Assembly (NCBI GenBank): GCA_955651735.1
Contig: CATPAM010000289.1
Span: 1 to 6,146 of the forward strand
Length of the DNA: 6,146 bases
Direction: 5' to 3'
Origin: Candidatus Acidiferrales bacterium
GTDB taxonomy: Bacteria; Acidobacteriota; Terriglobia; Acidiferrales; UBA7541
Within the stretch, counting starts at the first letter, position 1, and each line of letters starts with the position of its first letter. A program made the translations under genes and the position numbers. The notes under the pieces were generated by a model. It did no database searches. It saw only the letters and a program-made list of their open reading frames with translations, and was not told where the DNA came from. Positions 1 through 5,081 of this stretch are shown in pieces.

Positions 1-144
1 GGATGCGTACGTATGCCGCGCTCCCGTGTATGCGCGAATTCCAGGGAAGATCTCCATGTTGTCGCCGTCCACCAGCCGCTCCCGCCCTTTGGTATTTAAT
101 CGCACCAACTCCTGAACGTCCTGCGGATCAATGCCGCCGTGCTC
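1..144 (-). pseudogene. Metallo-beta-lactamase-fold hydrolase fragment, runs off the left edge
   Basis: This 48-codon open stretch reads leftward out of the window. It resembles the middle of MBL-fold metallo-hydrolases: a start like GGIDPQDVQELVRLNT, then RLVDGD, then EIFPGIRAY, then TGARHTYAS. In this family that is the segment after the HxHxDH metal site, where a strand-loop pattern 'G-R-x-x-L-V-D-G-D...I-x-P-G-I-x-x-x-x-G-x-H-T' leads to the next metal-binding histidine (here the His of RHTYAS). The upstream part that should carry HxHxDH is missing: the frame is closed by TGA at 145-147, and what lies before it looks like a different gene. I infer a 5'-truncated pseudogene, though an unrecognised internal start (for instance TTG or GTG near 106-111) could still be used. 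Family assignment is from memory of the motif. Whether the C-terminal half is intact cannot be seen. Confidence 0.5.
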
Positions 145-230
145 TCAAGACTCAGCACCAGCAGCACGCGCCCCATCAAAGCCGGCCTCCGCACAACCAA
201 AACGCGGCCAACATCCAGCTTGATTTTCAT
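145..230 (-). pseudogene. Remnant of a DUF5615 PIN-like toxin, 5' end only
   Basis: The ATG at 230-228 overlaps the TGA of the upstream DUF433 gene as ATGA, the usual arrangement for a translationally coupled toxin-antitoxin pair. It opens with MKIKLD, a typical N-terminus of DUF5615 (Mut7-C/PIN-like) proteins, where the Asp is an acidic active-site residue. In this frame the similarity fades after about 14 codons and a stop follows about 44 codons in. In the frame offset by two bases, a stretch reading AEAGFDGARAA resembles the next family segment ('L-R-x-A-G-H/F-D-V'), and ends in TGA at 145-147. A small indel followed by truncation explains both. The usual family length is about 110-120 residues, so most of the toxin is gone. 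The call rests on a short stretch plus its position after DUF433; a chance match is possible. Confidence 0.45.
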
Positions 231-490
231 CGAATGTCAGGAGCGGCCGGCACCGGTAAATCTTCTTCGGCAGAAGGGGCAGCGAACGCTATCGCTGCGC
301 GAGGGTCTTCGGCTGTCAAGCTGGGAAAATCAGTAAGAATTTCTTTAACGGAATCGCCGCTGGCCAAGCTGGCCAGGACGGTGCGCACGGTGACCCGGGT
401 GCCTTTGAGTACCGGCTCACCGCCGCAGATTGCTTTGTCGCAGACGATGCGGTGTCGATAGTCTTTCAAGTCGCCGGTTGCACCATTCAT
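227..490 (-). CDS. DUF433 antitoxin-like protein, 87 aa
   Basis: A small DUF433 (COG2442) protein. The core runs from DYRHRIVCDKAICGGEPVLK through GTRVTVRTVLASLASGDSVK, then EILTDFPSLT and AIAFAA, closing with SAEEDLPVP. The family pattern 'I-x-x-D-x-x-x-x-G-G-x-P-x-(I/V)-x-G-T-R-(V/I)' and the following winged-helix-like part are present from about residue 10 to 80. Family members are usually antitoxins for DUF5615 PIN-like RNases, binding DNA and the toxin. The start chosen is ATG at 490-488, which leaves a family-like short leader; no clear Shine-Dalgarno is seen. An ATG at 514 or a TTG at 469 (giving MKDYRHR) are alternatives. Two prolines, in EDPRAA and FAAPSA, sit where I expect non-proline residues. 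The downstream toxin is broken, so this may be an orphan antitoxin. Confidence 0.8.
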   Translation of the reverse strand: MNGATGDLKDYRHRIVCDKAICGGEPVLKGTRVTVRTVLASLASGDSVKEILTDFPSLTAEDPRAAIAFAAPSAEEDLPVPAAPDIR

Positions 491-634
491 GCAATGCCGA
501 CTGGCCCATGACATCCCTCGAAGCGGCCCTGACGCCCCAACCGGAAAAGCCGAATGCACCGTCCGCGCCCAGGCGTCTGGTCGCGCACTTCGGCGAGGCA
601 AAATGTAGTGATGAAATAGTAGCGCGATGCAGGG

Positions 635-910
635 CTACAGCGGCTGCCGCGAAGACCGCACGAAGTCGCGCAGCACCGTCACATTAGGGCCATAAGCGCC
701 GATGCGCCCCGCGTCCACCGGCAACCCCAGCCGCTCCGCGAGATCCAGATCGACACCCGCATCATCCAGCTCCGACAAACTGAACCCCTGCGCCGGCAAC
801 ACGCGATTTATGCCTGTTGGATACACCGGCCGCGGCGGCCGATGACGCTGCCACGGGCGGCGCGCCAGTTCATAAAACTGTTGCCAATCGCGTTTGTGCC
901 AAGTCGTCAT
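635..910 (-). CDS. L13e-like small protein, 91 aa
   Basis: A short basic protein. Its N-terminal third is rich in Trp, Arg and His (TTWHKRDWQQFYELARRPWQ). Its C-terminal half reads QGFSLSELDDAGVDLDLAER, then LGLPVDAGR, then NVTVLRDFV. This fits the 'R/Q-G-F-S-x-x-E-L-x-x-A-G-(x)n-A-x-x-L-G-I-P-V-D-x-R-R' pattern of the ribosomal protein L13e family, known from archaeal and eukaryotic ribosomes and also found as small proteins of unclear role in bacteria. The RRR-type stretch usually seen after PVD is reduced to AGRIGAYG. The start is uncertain: ATG at 910-908 is preferred because a family-like leader follows, while ATG at 934-932 would add eight residues. Neither has a strong Shine-Dalgarno. 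It lies 144 bp upstream of, and on the same strand as, the DUF433 gene. Whether it works on the ribosome is unknown. Confidence 0.65.
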   Translation of the reverse strand: MTTWHKRDWQQFYELARRPWQRHRPPRPVYPTGINRVLPAQGFSLSELDDAGVDLDLAERLGLPVDAGRIGAYGPNVTVLRDFVRSSRQPL

Positions 911-1223
911 TCTGTCATCGACCGCTACTATCATTCGACGTCATTGCTGCCCGATTGGATGCAAAGCCAGCCCTTGAAGTTCGCTGTATTTTTGCCGCCG
1001 CGCCACCTTACTCCGCGGCCCGCCAGGAACGCCTAACGATATACGCGGCCACCCACGCTGCGAAACATTTCCTCGCCTGATGTATCAAACCCGTTACGGG
1101 GTTAATTGTCTCGCGCGTGTTGCTGCTTTGGACGCGTCCGTCTCGCCCTGGGGAATCGGGCCGAAGGGGCTTGCCTGTCCGGCGCAATGCATCCGTGCGC
1201 CACAACGTTCCCTGCAATGCGGC

Positions 1224-1260
1224 TCGCAGGCGGCTGTATACTAGGCGCATCCGCCTGCGA
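1224..1260. repeat. Perfect 10-bp inverted repeat before thiI
   Basis: TCGCAGGCGG at 1224-1233 is the exact reverse complement of CCGCCTGCGA at 1251-1260, with 17 bases between. The right arm ends 12 bases before the thiI ATG. The spacer holds the TATACT element. The arms are one and a half helical turns or more apart, which suits a dimeric DNA-binding protein; as RNA, the right arm alone would be in the leader if transcription starts near 1249, so a hairpin is less likely unless transcription starts further upstream. The function is inference. Confidence 0.55.
1237..1242 (+). promoter_or_regulatory. Candidate -10 element for thiI (TATACT)
   Basis: TATACT matches the sigma-70 -10 consensus at five of six positions and lies 30 bases before the thiI start, which would give a leader of about 24 bases. 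No matching -35 hexamer is present at 16-18 bases upstream, so the promoter is weak, needs an activator, or is a chance match. It is enclosed by the inverted repeat, which would place a bound protein directly over it. Confidence 0.35.
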
Positions 1261-1272
1261 TGGCCAGCGTGA

Positions 1273-2523
1273 ATGATGCCTTCGTCGCACATTGTCGTTC
1301 ACTACCACGAGCTGTGGCTCAAGGGCGGCAATCGCCGTTTCTTCCTCCACAAATTGCGAGAAGCGTTGCGCCGCGCGCTGGACGGCATCGCCATCAGCCG
1401 CATCTCCCGGCCTGCCGACCGCCTGATCGTCGAAATTGCCGACGCCACGCATGTGGAAGAGGGTCTGCAGCGCTTGACCCGCGTCAGCGGCATTTCACAC
1501 CTGGCCGTCGCGCGCGTTTTGCGCCGCCCGTCCCTGGGTGACGATCCACTCCACGCCCTTTGCGATGCCGCCTGGCAAGAAATCTGCAACGAGCAGTTCG
1601 CCACCTTTGCCGTGCGCGCCCGCCGCAGTGACAAGGGCTTTCCACTGAACGCCATGGCTATTGAGCGCGAGGTCGGCGGCTATCTCTTTGACAAGCTGCA
1701 AGCAGAAGGCCGCCAGGTCCGCGTCGACCTGAAAGCGCCCGCGCTCACCTGCCGCATCGAAATCACCCGCGGGCCACTACTCGTCTACGCGCGCCGCATC
1801 CTCGGTCCAGGCGGCCTCCCGCCGAACACCGCAGGCCGCCTCGTGTGCTTGCTCTCCGGAGGATTCGACTCCGCCGTGGCCGCCTACAAAATGATGAAGC
1901 GCGGCGCGCATCTGAGTTTCGTGCATTTTTGGGGAGGCGGCGCCGCTCCGGGAGAATCCTCCATTCACGTCGCCCGCCAGCTCGTCGAGCGCCTGGTCCC
2001 CTGGCAATTCACCGCCAAGCTATATCTCGTCTCCTTCGAACCGCTGCAACGTGAAATCGCCGCGCAAACCCCCGAAGCTTTCCGCACGCTGCTCTATCGC
2101 CGCTTGATGCTGCGCGTCGCCGAGCGCATTGCCCAGCGCAGCGGCGGCAAAGGCGTGATCACCGGCGACAGCCTCGGCCAAGTAGCTTCGCAAACTTTGC
2201 AGAATTTGCAGGCTGTCGGCTCCATCGCGAAGTTGCCGCTTTATCGCCCACTCATCGGCGACGACAAGCTCGAAATCCAGGAAATCGCGCGCCGCATCGG
2301 CACGCACGACATTTCCGAGCAGCCCTTTCACGATTGCTGCCCCGTCTTCCAATCCAAATCCCCGGCGCTGTTCGCCACCGCCGATGCCCTGGACGCCGCC
2401 GAAGCCGCGCTCGACGTCGCCTCGCTCGTGGACCGCTCCATACGCACGCTCAGCGTCGAGCGCTATCGCTACACGCAAGGCAAATCCGAGCGTGTTGCGT
2501 CCAAGCACACCGCTACCGCTTAA
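1273..2523 (+). CDS. thiI: ThiI, tRNA 4-thiouridine synthase / sulfurtransferase without rhodanese domain
   Basis: ThiI adenylates U8 of tRNA and replaces its oxygen with sulfur to give 4-thiouridine; in some bacteria it also supplies sulfur for the thiazole of thiamine. At 416 aa it has, in order, a ferredoxin-like N-terminal region starting HYHELWLKGGNRRFF, a THUMP domain to about residue 165 (FAVRARRSDKGFPL at 112), the linker GPGGLPPNTAG, and a PP-loop ATPase with SGGFDS at 195-200 and GDSLGQVASQTLQN at 298-311. DISEQPFHDCC at 346-356 is the conserved segment before the C-terminus. Phe replaces the commoner Ile in SGGIDS. The rhodanese domain of the E. coli protein is absent, as in Bacillus-type ThiI, so sulfur must come from a partner such as a cysteine desulfurase. 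ATG 1273 is followed directly by a second ATG; no strong Shine-Dalgarno is visible. It appears monocistronic. Confidence 0.93.
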   Translation: MMPSSHIVVHYHELWLKGGNRRFFLHKLREALRRALDGIAISRISRPADRLIVEIADATHVEEGLQRLTRVSGISHLAVARVLRRPSLGDDPLHALCDAAWQEICNEQFATFAVRARRSDKGFPLNAMAIEREVGGYLFDKLQAEGRQVRVDLKAPALTCRIEITRGPLLVYARRILGPGGLPPNTAGRLVCLLSGGFDSAVAAYKMMKRGAHLSFVHFWGGGAAPGESSIHVARQLVERLVPWQFTAKLYLVSFEPLQREIAAQTPEAFRTLLYRRLMLRVAERIAQRSGGKGVITGDSLGQVASQTLQNLQAVGSIAKLPLYRPLIGDDKLEIQEIARRIGTHDISEQPFHDCCPVFQSKSPALFATADALDAAEAALDVASLVDRSIRTLSVERYRYTQGKSERVASKHTATA

Positions 2524-2568
2524 GATTTCTTCGAGGAAGTCTTAGCAGCTGCCGGGAAGGCAGCCGCT
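2522..2568. terminator. Paired hairpins between convergent thiI and rbp, possible bidirectional terminator
   Basis: Two stem-loops occupy the 68-base gap between the stop codons. The first pairs AAGATTTC (2522-2529) with GAAGTCTT (2536-2543), including one G-T pair, and overlaps the thiI stop. The second pairs GCTGCC (2548-2553) with GGCAGC (2559-2564) around a GGGAA loop, extended by three more pairs across one mismatch to 2544-2568. On the plus strand it is followed by a short TTT; on neither strand is there a long T tract. The symmetric position between two converging genes supports a shared terminator, but strength is uncertain. Confidence 0.45.
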
Positions 2569-2591
2569 TTGCCGCCCGGAGAGTGCTCTGC

Positions 2592-2726
2592 CTACCAGCG
2601 ATTGCCGCGATCGCCTCGGTCACCGCCGCGATCGCCGCCGCGTCCGCCGCCACCACCGCGTCCGCCGCCACCGCCACCGCCACCGCCACGCCCGCCGCCG
2701 TATCCGCCGCGCCCGCCACCTCCGCC
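2592..2726. repeat. Low-complexity GGC/CGC tract encoding the Gly-rich tail
   Basis: About 135 bases built mostly of Gly and Arg codons (on the plus strand, runs of CCGCCACC and CCGCCG units). It is imperfect, not a clean tandem array. Such tracts expand and contract by slippage, so tail length may vary between strains, and assembly errors are more likely here than elsewhere in the window. Confidence 0.7.
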
Positions 2727-2984
2727 GCTGCGCTCTGCCTGAGGTCGTGCTTCGTTCACCACCAGGTTGCGCCCGCCGAAATTCTGCCCGTTCAAGGAAT
2801 TCACCGCGCGATCCGCATCCTCGTCACTATTCACTTCCACGAAGGCGAAACCGCGCGACTGTCCCGTAAAACGGTCACGGATGAGATTGACGCCCGAAGG
2901 GGTTACACCGATCTGCGAAAACCACTCGTTGAGCTGTTCTTCCGTCGCGGAAAACGGAAGATTCCCAATATAGAGCTTCTTCAC
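2592..2984 (-). CDS. RRM-domain RNA-binding protein with glycine/arginine-rich tail, 130 aa
   Basis: A single RNA recognition motif occupies residues 2-80, with RNP2 LYIGNL at 4-9 and RNP1 RGFAFVEV at 44-51; the aromatic residues at Tyr5, Phe47 and Phe49 are the usual RNA-stacking positions. NLVVNEARP closes the domain. From residue 87 to the C-terminus the protein is almost only Gly and Arg with some Asp, ending in RGNRW, like RGG-box RNA-binding proteins. Bacterial members of this type (the Rbp proteins of cyanobacteria and many other phyla) bind RNA and several are cold-induced; that role is inferred here. The start is GTG at 2984-2982: an AAGGAG lies seven bases before it, and it puts the RRM at the N-terminus as in the family. 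An upstream ATG at 3080 would add 32 unrelated residues and is not used. It converges on thiI. Confidence 0.92.
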   Translation of the reverse strand: MKKLYIGNLPFSATEEQLNEWFSQIGVTPSGVNLIRDRFTGQSRGFAFVEVNSDEDADRAVNSLNGQNFGGRNLVVNEARPQAERSGGGGGRGGYGGGRGGGGGGGGGRGGGGGRGGDRGGDRGDRGNRW

Positions 2985-2990
2985 CTGCCT

Positions 2991-2996
2991 GCTCCT
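2991..2996 (-). promoter_or_regulatory. Shine-Dalgarno AAGGAG deciding a GTG start
   Basis: Read on the minus strand, AGAAGGAGCAGGCAGGTG places the purine-rich AAGGAG core with ideal spacing (seven bases) before the GTG at 2984. It is the best ribosome binding site in the window and fixes the RRM protein start inside a longer open frame. Confidence 0.75.
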
Positions 2997-3130
2997 TCTG
3001 CCCGAAACCGAACAAGAGTCGCGGAGCGCGCCGAAGAGACGAGAGTCGTACACGAGCAGTCCGGGTAGCAGGGCCACCACGGCGCGAGACTGGCACTCCA
3101 GCGGTCAACAGCATCCTCTCGAAAATTTAC

Positions 3131-3152
3131 CCTATTTGCAACGGGAAATAGG
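3131..3152. repeat. 7-bp inverted repeat CCTATTT / AAATAGG
   Basis: CCTATTT (3131-3137) and AAATAGG (3146-3152) are exact reverse complements separated by GCAACGGG. It lies about 147 bases from the RRM gene start and 159 from the ligase start, in a locally AT-richer patch of an otherwise GC-rich spacer. It could be an operator or a small hairpin; the half-sites do not identify a known regulator. Confidence 0.4.
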
Positions 3153-3310
3153 ATGTCGGCCCGGGCGTCACCGTACGGCGCCGCCATTTGACACCGCACG
3201 CACTCCCTAACCCACGAAGCCCATTGGTGATACGATGCCCTCGCTCCCACCTTACCTAGGCCAACCTAGCAACCGCGTGAGGAGTTCGGTCGCTGCTCCA
3301 TCGAGGTTTC

Positions 3311-4945
3311 ATGCGCGGCACGATGATGGACTTTCCCCTGACCCTCCCCACGCTCCTCGAGCGTGCCGACAAGCTCTTCTCCCGTGTCGAAATCGTCTCC
3401 CGCCGCCCGGACCGCTCCATCCTCCGCACCTGCTACGGCAACTTCTACCGCCGCGCTCGCCGCCTGGCTTCTGCTCTCACCAAGCTCGGCCTTCGCCCCG
3501 GCGATCGCGTCGCCTCCATGATGTGGAACCACGCCGGCCACCTCGAAGCCTTCTTCGGCATTCCCTCCGCCGGCGGCATCCTGCACACGTTAAACCTGCG
3601 CCTCCATCCCCACGAAATTGCCGGCATCGCCAACCACGCCGGCGATCGCTTTCTCCTCATCGATGACGTTCTTCTGCCTACCTACGAAAAATTCCGTAAT
3701 GACGCGCCCTTTGAGCATGTCATCGTCGTTCCCTACGGCTGCGGCGAAGTCCCCGAAGGCTTTCTGAACTACGAGCAACTCCTCGCCGAAGCTGATGATA
3801 ATTTCCAATATCCCAAGCTCGACGAAAACGACGGCGCCGCCATGTGTTTCACCTCCGGCACCACCGGTTTCTCAAAAGGCGTCATCTATTCGCACCGCGC
3901 CATCGTCTTGCATTCCTTTGCCGAAGCCATGGCCGATTGCTTTGCCGTCAGCCATCACGACACCGTCCTTCCCGTCGCGCCCATGTTTCACGCCAACGCC
4001 TGGGGCCTCCCGTACACCTGCGTGATGACCGGCGCGCGTTTAATTTTGCCTGGACCCAACGTCGATGCGGAAAGCGTGCTCGATCTCATCGAGCAAGAAC
4101 ATGTCACCATCGCCTGTGGTGTCCCCACGGTCTGGCTGGGCGTGCTCTACGCCCTCGAGAAAAATCCCGGCCGATGGAAATTCCCCTCCCCCGTACGCAT
4201 CGTGGTCGGCGGTACCGCCCCGCCCATCCGCCTCATGCGCGCCCTCGATAAACACAATCTCCAGATCATGCACCTCTGGGGCATGACGGAAACCACGCCC
4301 CTCGCCACCGTCGGCCGCCTGAAACGCCACATGCTCGACTGGACCGAAGACGACCGCTACCAAGTGCGCGGCAAACAGGGCTGGGCCGCTCCTTTTATCG
4401 AGTTGCGCGTCACGCGCCCCGACGGCCCGGAAGGAACAAACATCGAAGCCCCGCGCGACGGAGAAACCCCCGGTGAGCTCGAGGTGCGCGGCCCCTGGGT
4501 CGCCGCCAGCTACTACAAAGCGCCGGACCAGGCCCATCGCTGGACCGACGACGGCTGGTTCAAAACCGGCGACGTCGCCACCCTGGACGACGAAGGCTTC
4601 ATCAAAATCGTTGACCGCGCAAAAGATCTCGTCAAATCCGGCGGCGAATGGATCAGTTCCGTCGACCTCGAAAACACCCTCATGGGCCATCCCGCCGTAA
4701 AAGAAGCCGCCGTAGTCGGCGTACCTCACCCGAAATGGCAAGAGCGCCCATTAGCCGCCGTAGTCCTGAAAGAAGGCGCCACCGCCACTCCCGAAGAACT
4801 CCGCGAATTCCTCGCCAAATCCTTCGCCAAATGGCAGCTCCCCGACGCCTTCGTCTTTCTCCCCGAAATCCCCCGCACCAGCGTCGGCAAATTCAAAAAA
4901 ATAGCCCTCCGCGAACAATTCGCCAACTGGAACTGGGACACGTAG
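3311..4945 (+). CDS. AMP-forming medium/long-chain fatty acyl-CoA ligase (AlkK-like)
   Basis: This 544-aa ANL-superfamily enzyme activates a carboxylic acid with ATP to an acyl-adenylate and transfers it to coenzyme A, for beta-oxidation or lipid metabolism. Visible motifs: the P-loop [10 protein letters not shown] at 181-190; VVGGTAPP at 298-305; WGMTETT at 323-329; TGD at 419-421, whose Asp421 contacts the ribose of ATP; the hinge [13 protein letters not shown] at 435-447; and PRTSVGK at 521-527 with Lys527, the catalytic lysine of the adenylation step. The stretch [15 protein letters not shown] at 71-85 followed by HTLNLRLHP is typical of AlkK-type medium-to-long-chain ligases, which also fit in length. 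All key residues are present. ATG 3311 is chosen because GAGG lies four bases upstream and the family-like MDFPLTL follows; later ATGs at 3323 and 3326 are possible. It stands alone on its strand. Chain-length preference cannot be told. Confidence 0.9.
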   Translation: MRGTMMDFPLTLPTLLERADKLFSRVEIVSRRPDRSILRTCYGNFYRRARRLASALTKLGLRPGDRVASMMWNHAGHLEAFFGIPSAGGILHTLNLRLHPHEIAGIANHAGDRFLLIDDVLLPTYEKFRNDAPFEHVIVVPYGCGEVPEGFLNYEQLLAEADDNFQYPKLDENDGAAMCFTSGTTGFSKGVIYSHRAIVLHSFAEAMADCFAVSHHDTVLPVAPMFHANAWGLPYTCVMTGARLILPGPNVDAESVLDLIEQEHVTIACGVPTVWLGVLYALEKNPGRWKFPSPVRIVVGGTAPPIRLMRALDKHNLQIMHLWGMTETTPLATVGRLKRHMLDWTEDDRYQVRGKQGWAAPFIELRVTRPDGPEGTNIEAPRDGETPGELEVRGPWVAASYYKAPDQAHRWTDDGWFKTGDVATLDDEGFIKIVDRAKDLVKSGGEWISSVDLENTLMGHPAVKEAAVVGVPHPKWQERPLAAVVLKEGATATPEELREFLAKSFAKWQLPDAFVFLPEIPRTSVGKFKKIALREQFANWNWDT

Positions 4946-4949
4946 GGCC

Positions 4950-4969
4950 GCTGCGCGCTGCGCGCCAGC
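4950..4969. terminator. Weak GC-rich hairpin after the acyl-CoA ligase
   Basis: GCTG (4950-4953) pairs with CAGC (4966-4969), and GCGC segments inside can add pairs across a bulge. It begins five bases after the ligase stop codon. There is no T tract, so only its position speaks for termination. Confidence 0.25.
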
Positions 4970-5000
4970 TTGCCGCAGTCTGCTTTCACAGCCAACAACC

Positions 5001-5081
5001 ACCAGTTTCATGCGTTCGATAGGAAGCCCCCACCGGTTAGGTGCGGTAGCTGGCCCGCACCGGCTAGGTGCGATAGGACGC
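5001..5081 (-). repeat. Three in-frame 27-bp copies of the argJ 3' end
   Basis: Read on the minus strand, the argJ end encodes ASYRT (5081-5067) followed by TAG. Nine codons later, in the same frame, comes ASYRT (5054-5040) followed by TAA, and nine codons later again ASYRT (5027-5013) without a stop; the frame then reads HETGGCWL and closes with TGA at 4988-4986. The spacers after the first two stops are PVR and PVG. Copies 1 and 2 share a 19-base match with two differences (5058-5076 versus 5031-5049). Codons for the same residues differ between copies, for example Ser as TCC, AGC, TCC and Tyr as TAT, TAC, TAT. Tandem duplication of the gene end is the simplest origin; the synonymous pattern is unexplained. 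Confidence 0.75.
5056..5072 (-). other. Hairpin with the argJ stop codon in its loop
   Basis: On the minus strand CGCACC (5072-5067) pairs perfectly with GGTGCG (5061-5056), leaving the five-base loop TAGCC that contains the argJ stop. The second copy can form the same structure with one mismatch (CGCACC, loop TAACC, GGTGGG). There is no T tract, so this is not a standard terminator. It may simply follow from the duplicated sequence. Confidence 0.5.

Larger units (their letters stand above)
911..1272. other. Non-coding spacer upstream of thiI
   Basis: About 360 bases separate the minus-strand L13e-like gene from thiI on the plus strand. I find no credible gene: the open frames here have no recognisable motif and lack ribosome binding sites. 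It contains a small hairpin (CCCG, loop TTA, CGGG) at 1090-1100 with no gene clearly ending near it, and, close to thiI, an inverted repeat with a TATACT element (annotated separately). Divergent promoters for the two flanking genes would be expected here, but no good -35/-10 pair for the leftward gene is visible. Confidence 0.6.
2985..3310. other. Divergent intergenic region between the RRM gene and the acyl-CoA ligase
   Basis: This 326-base spacer should hold the promoters of both divergent genes. It contains the RRM gene Shine-Dalgarno, a 7-bp inverted repeat at 3131-3152, a lone TTGACA at 3188-3193 and TGATACGAT at 3228-3236, none of which form a well-spaced promoter pair. A GAGG at 3303-3306 lies four bases before the ligase ATG. 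The length leaves room for a leader of over 100 bases on the RRM gene, as seen with cold-regulated genes, but I see no recognisable RNA element. Confidence 0.5.

Noticed and set aside
3..461. A 152-codon plus-strand open frame at the left edge
   Set aside because: The minus strand carries recognisable MBL, DUF5615-like and DUF433 sequence here; the plus frame is rich in Pro, Arg and Ala with no motif.
1090..1100. Hairpin CCCG-TTA-CGGG as a terminator
   Set aside because: Only a short stem, no T tract and no gene ending nearby on either strand.
911..1272. A TPP riboswitch upstream of thiI
   Set aside because: I could not find the conserved CTGAGA and ACCTGA-type core boxes of the thiamine element.
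1008..1292. A 94-codon minus-strand open frame in the spacer before thiI
   Set aside because: No motif, no ribosome binding site, and it covers the putative thiI promoter and start.
2020..2508. A 162-codon open frame antisense to thiI
   Set aside because: Composition of a shadow frame with no motif; thiI is intact over the same bases.
2592..2726. The CCGCCACC-rich tract as a CRISPR or VNTR array
   Set aside because: Units are irregular and are explained by Gly and Arg codons of the RRM protein tail; there are no spacers.
2985..3080. A 32-residue N-terminal extension of the RRM protein from ATG 3080
   Set aside because: The Shine-Dalgarno is directly before GTG 2984, the family begins at the RRM, and the extension resembles no known segment.
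3188..3236. TTGACA at 3188 with TGATACGAT at 3228 as a promoter for the ligase
   Set aside because: The gap between the two is far over 17 bases, so they cannot be the -35 and -10 of one promoter; nothing matches -10 at the right distance from TTGACA.
3250..3275. Two ACCTAG copies around 3253-3269 as regulatory half-sites
   Set aside because: Only six bases each, a level of similarity expected by chance in a spacer this long.
4040..4741. A 233-codon open frame antisense to the acyl-CoA ligase
   Set aside because: It lies wholly inside a gene with all ANL motifs, has no recognisable domain, and follows from codon bias in GC-rich DNA.
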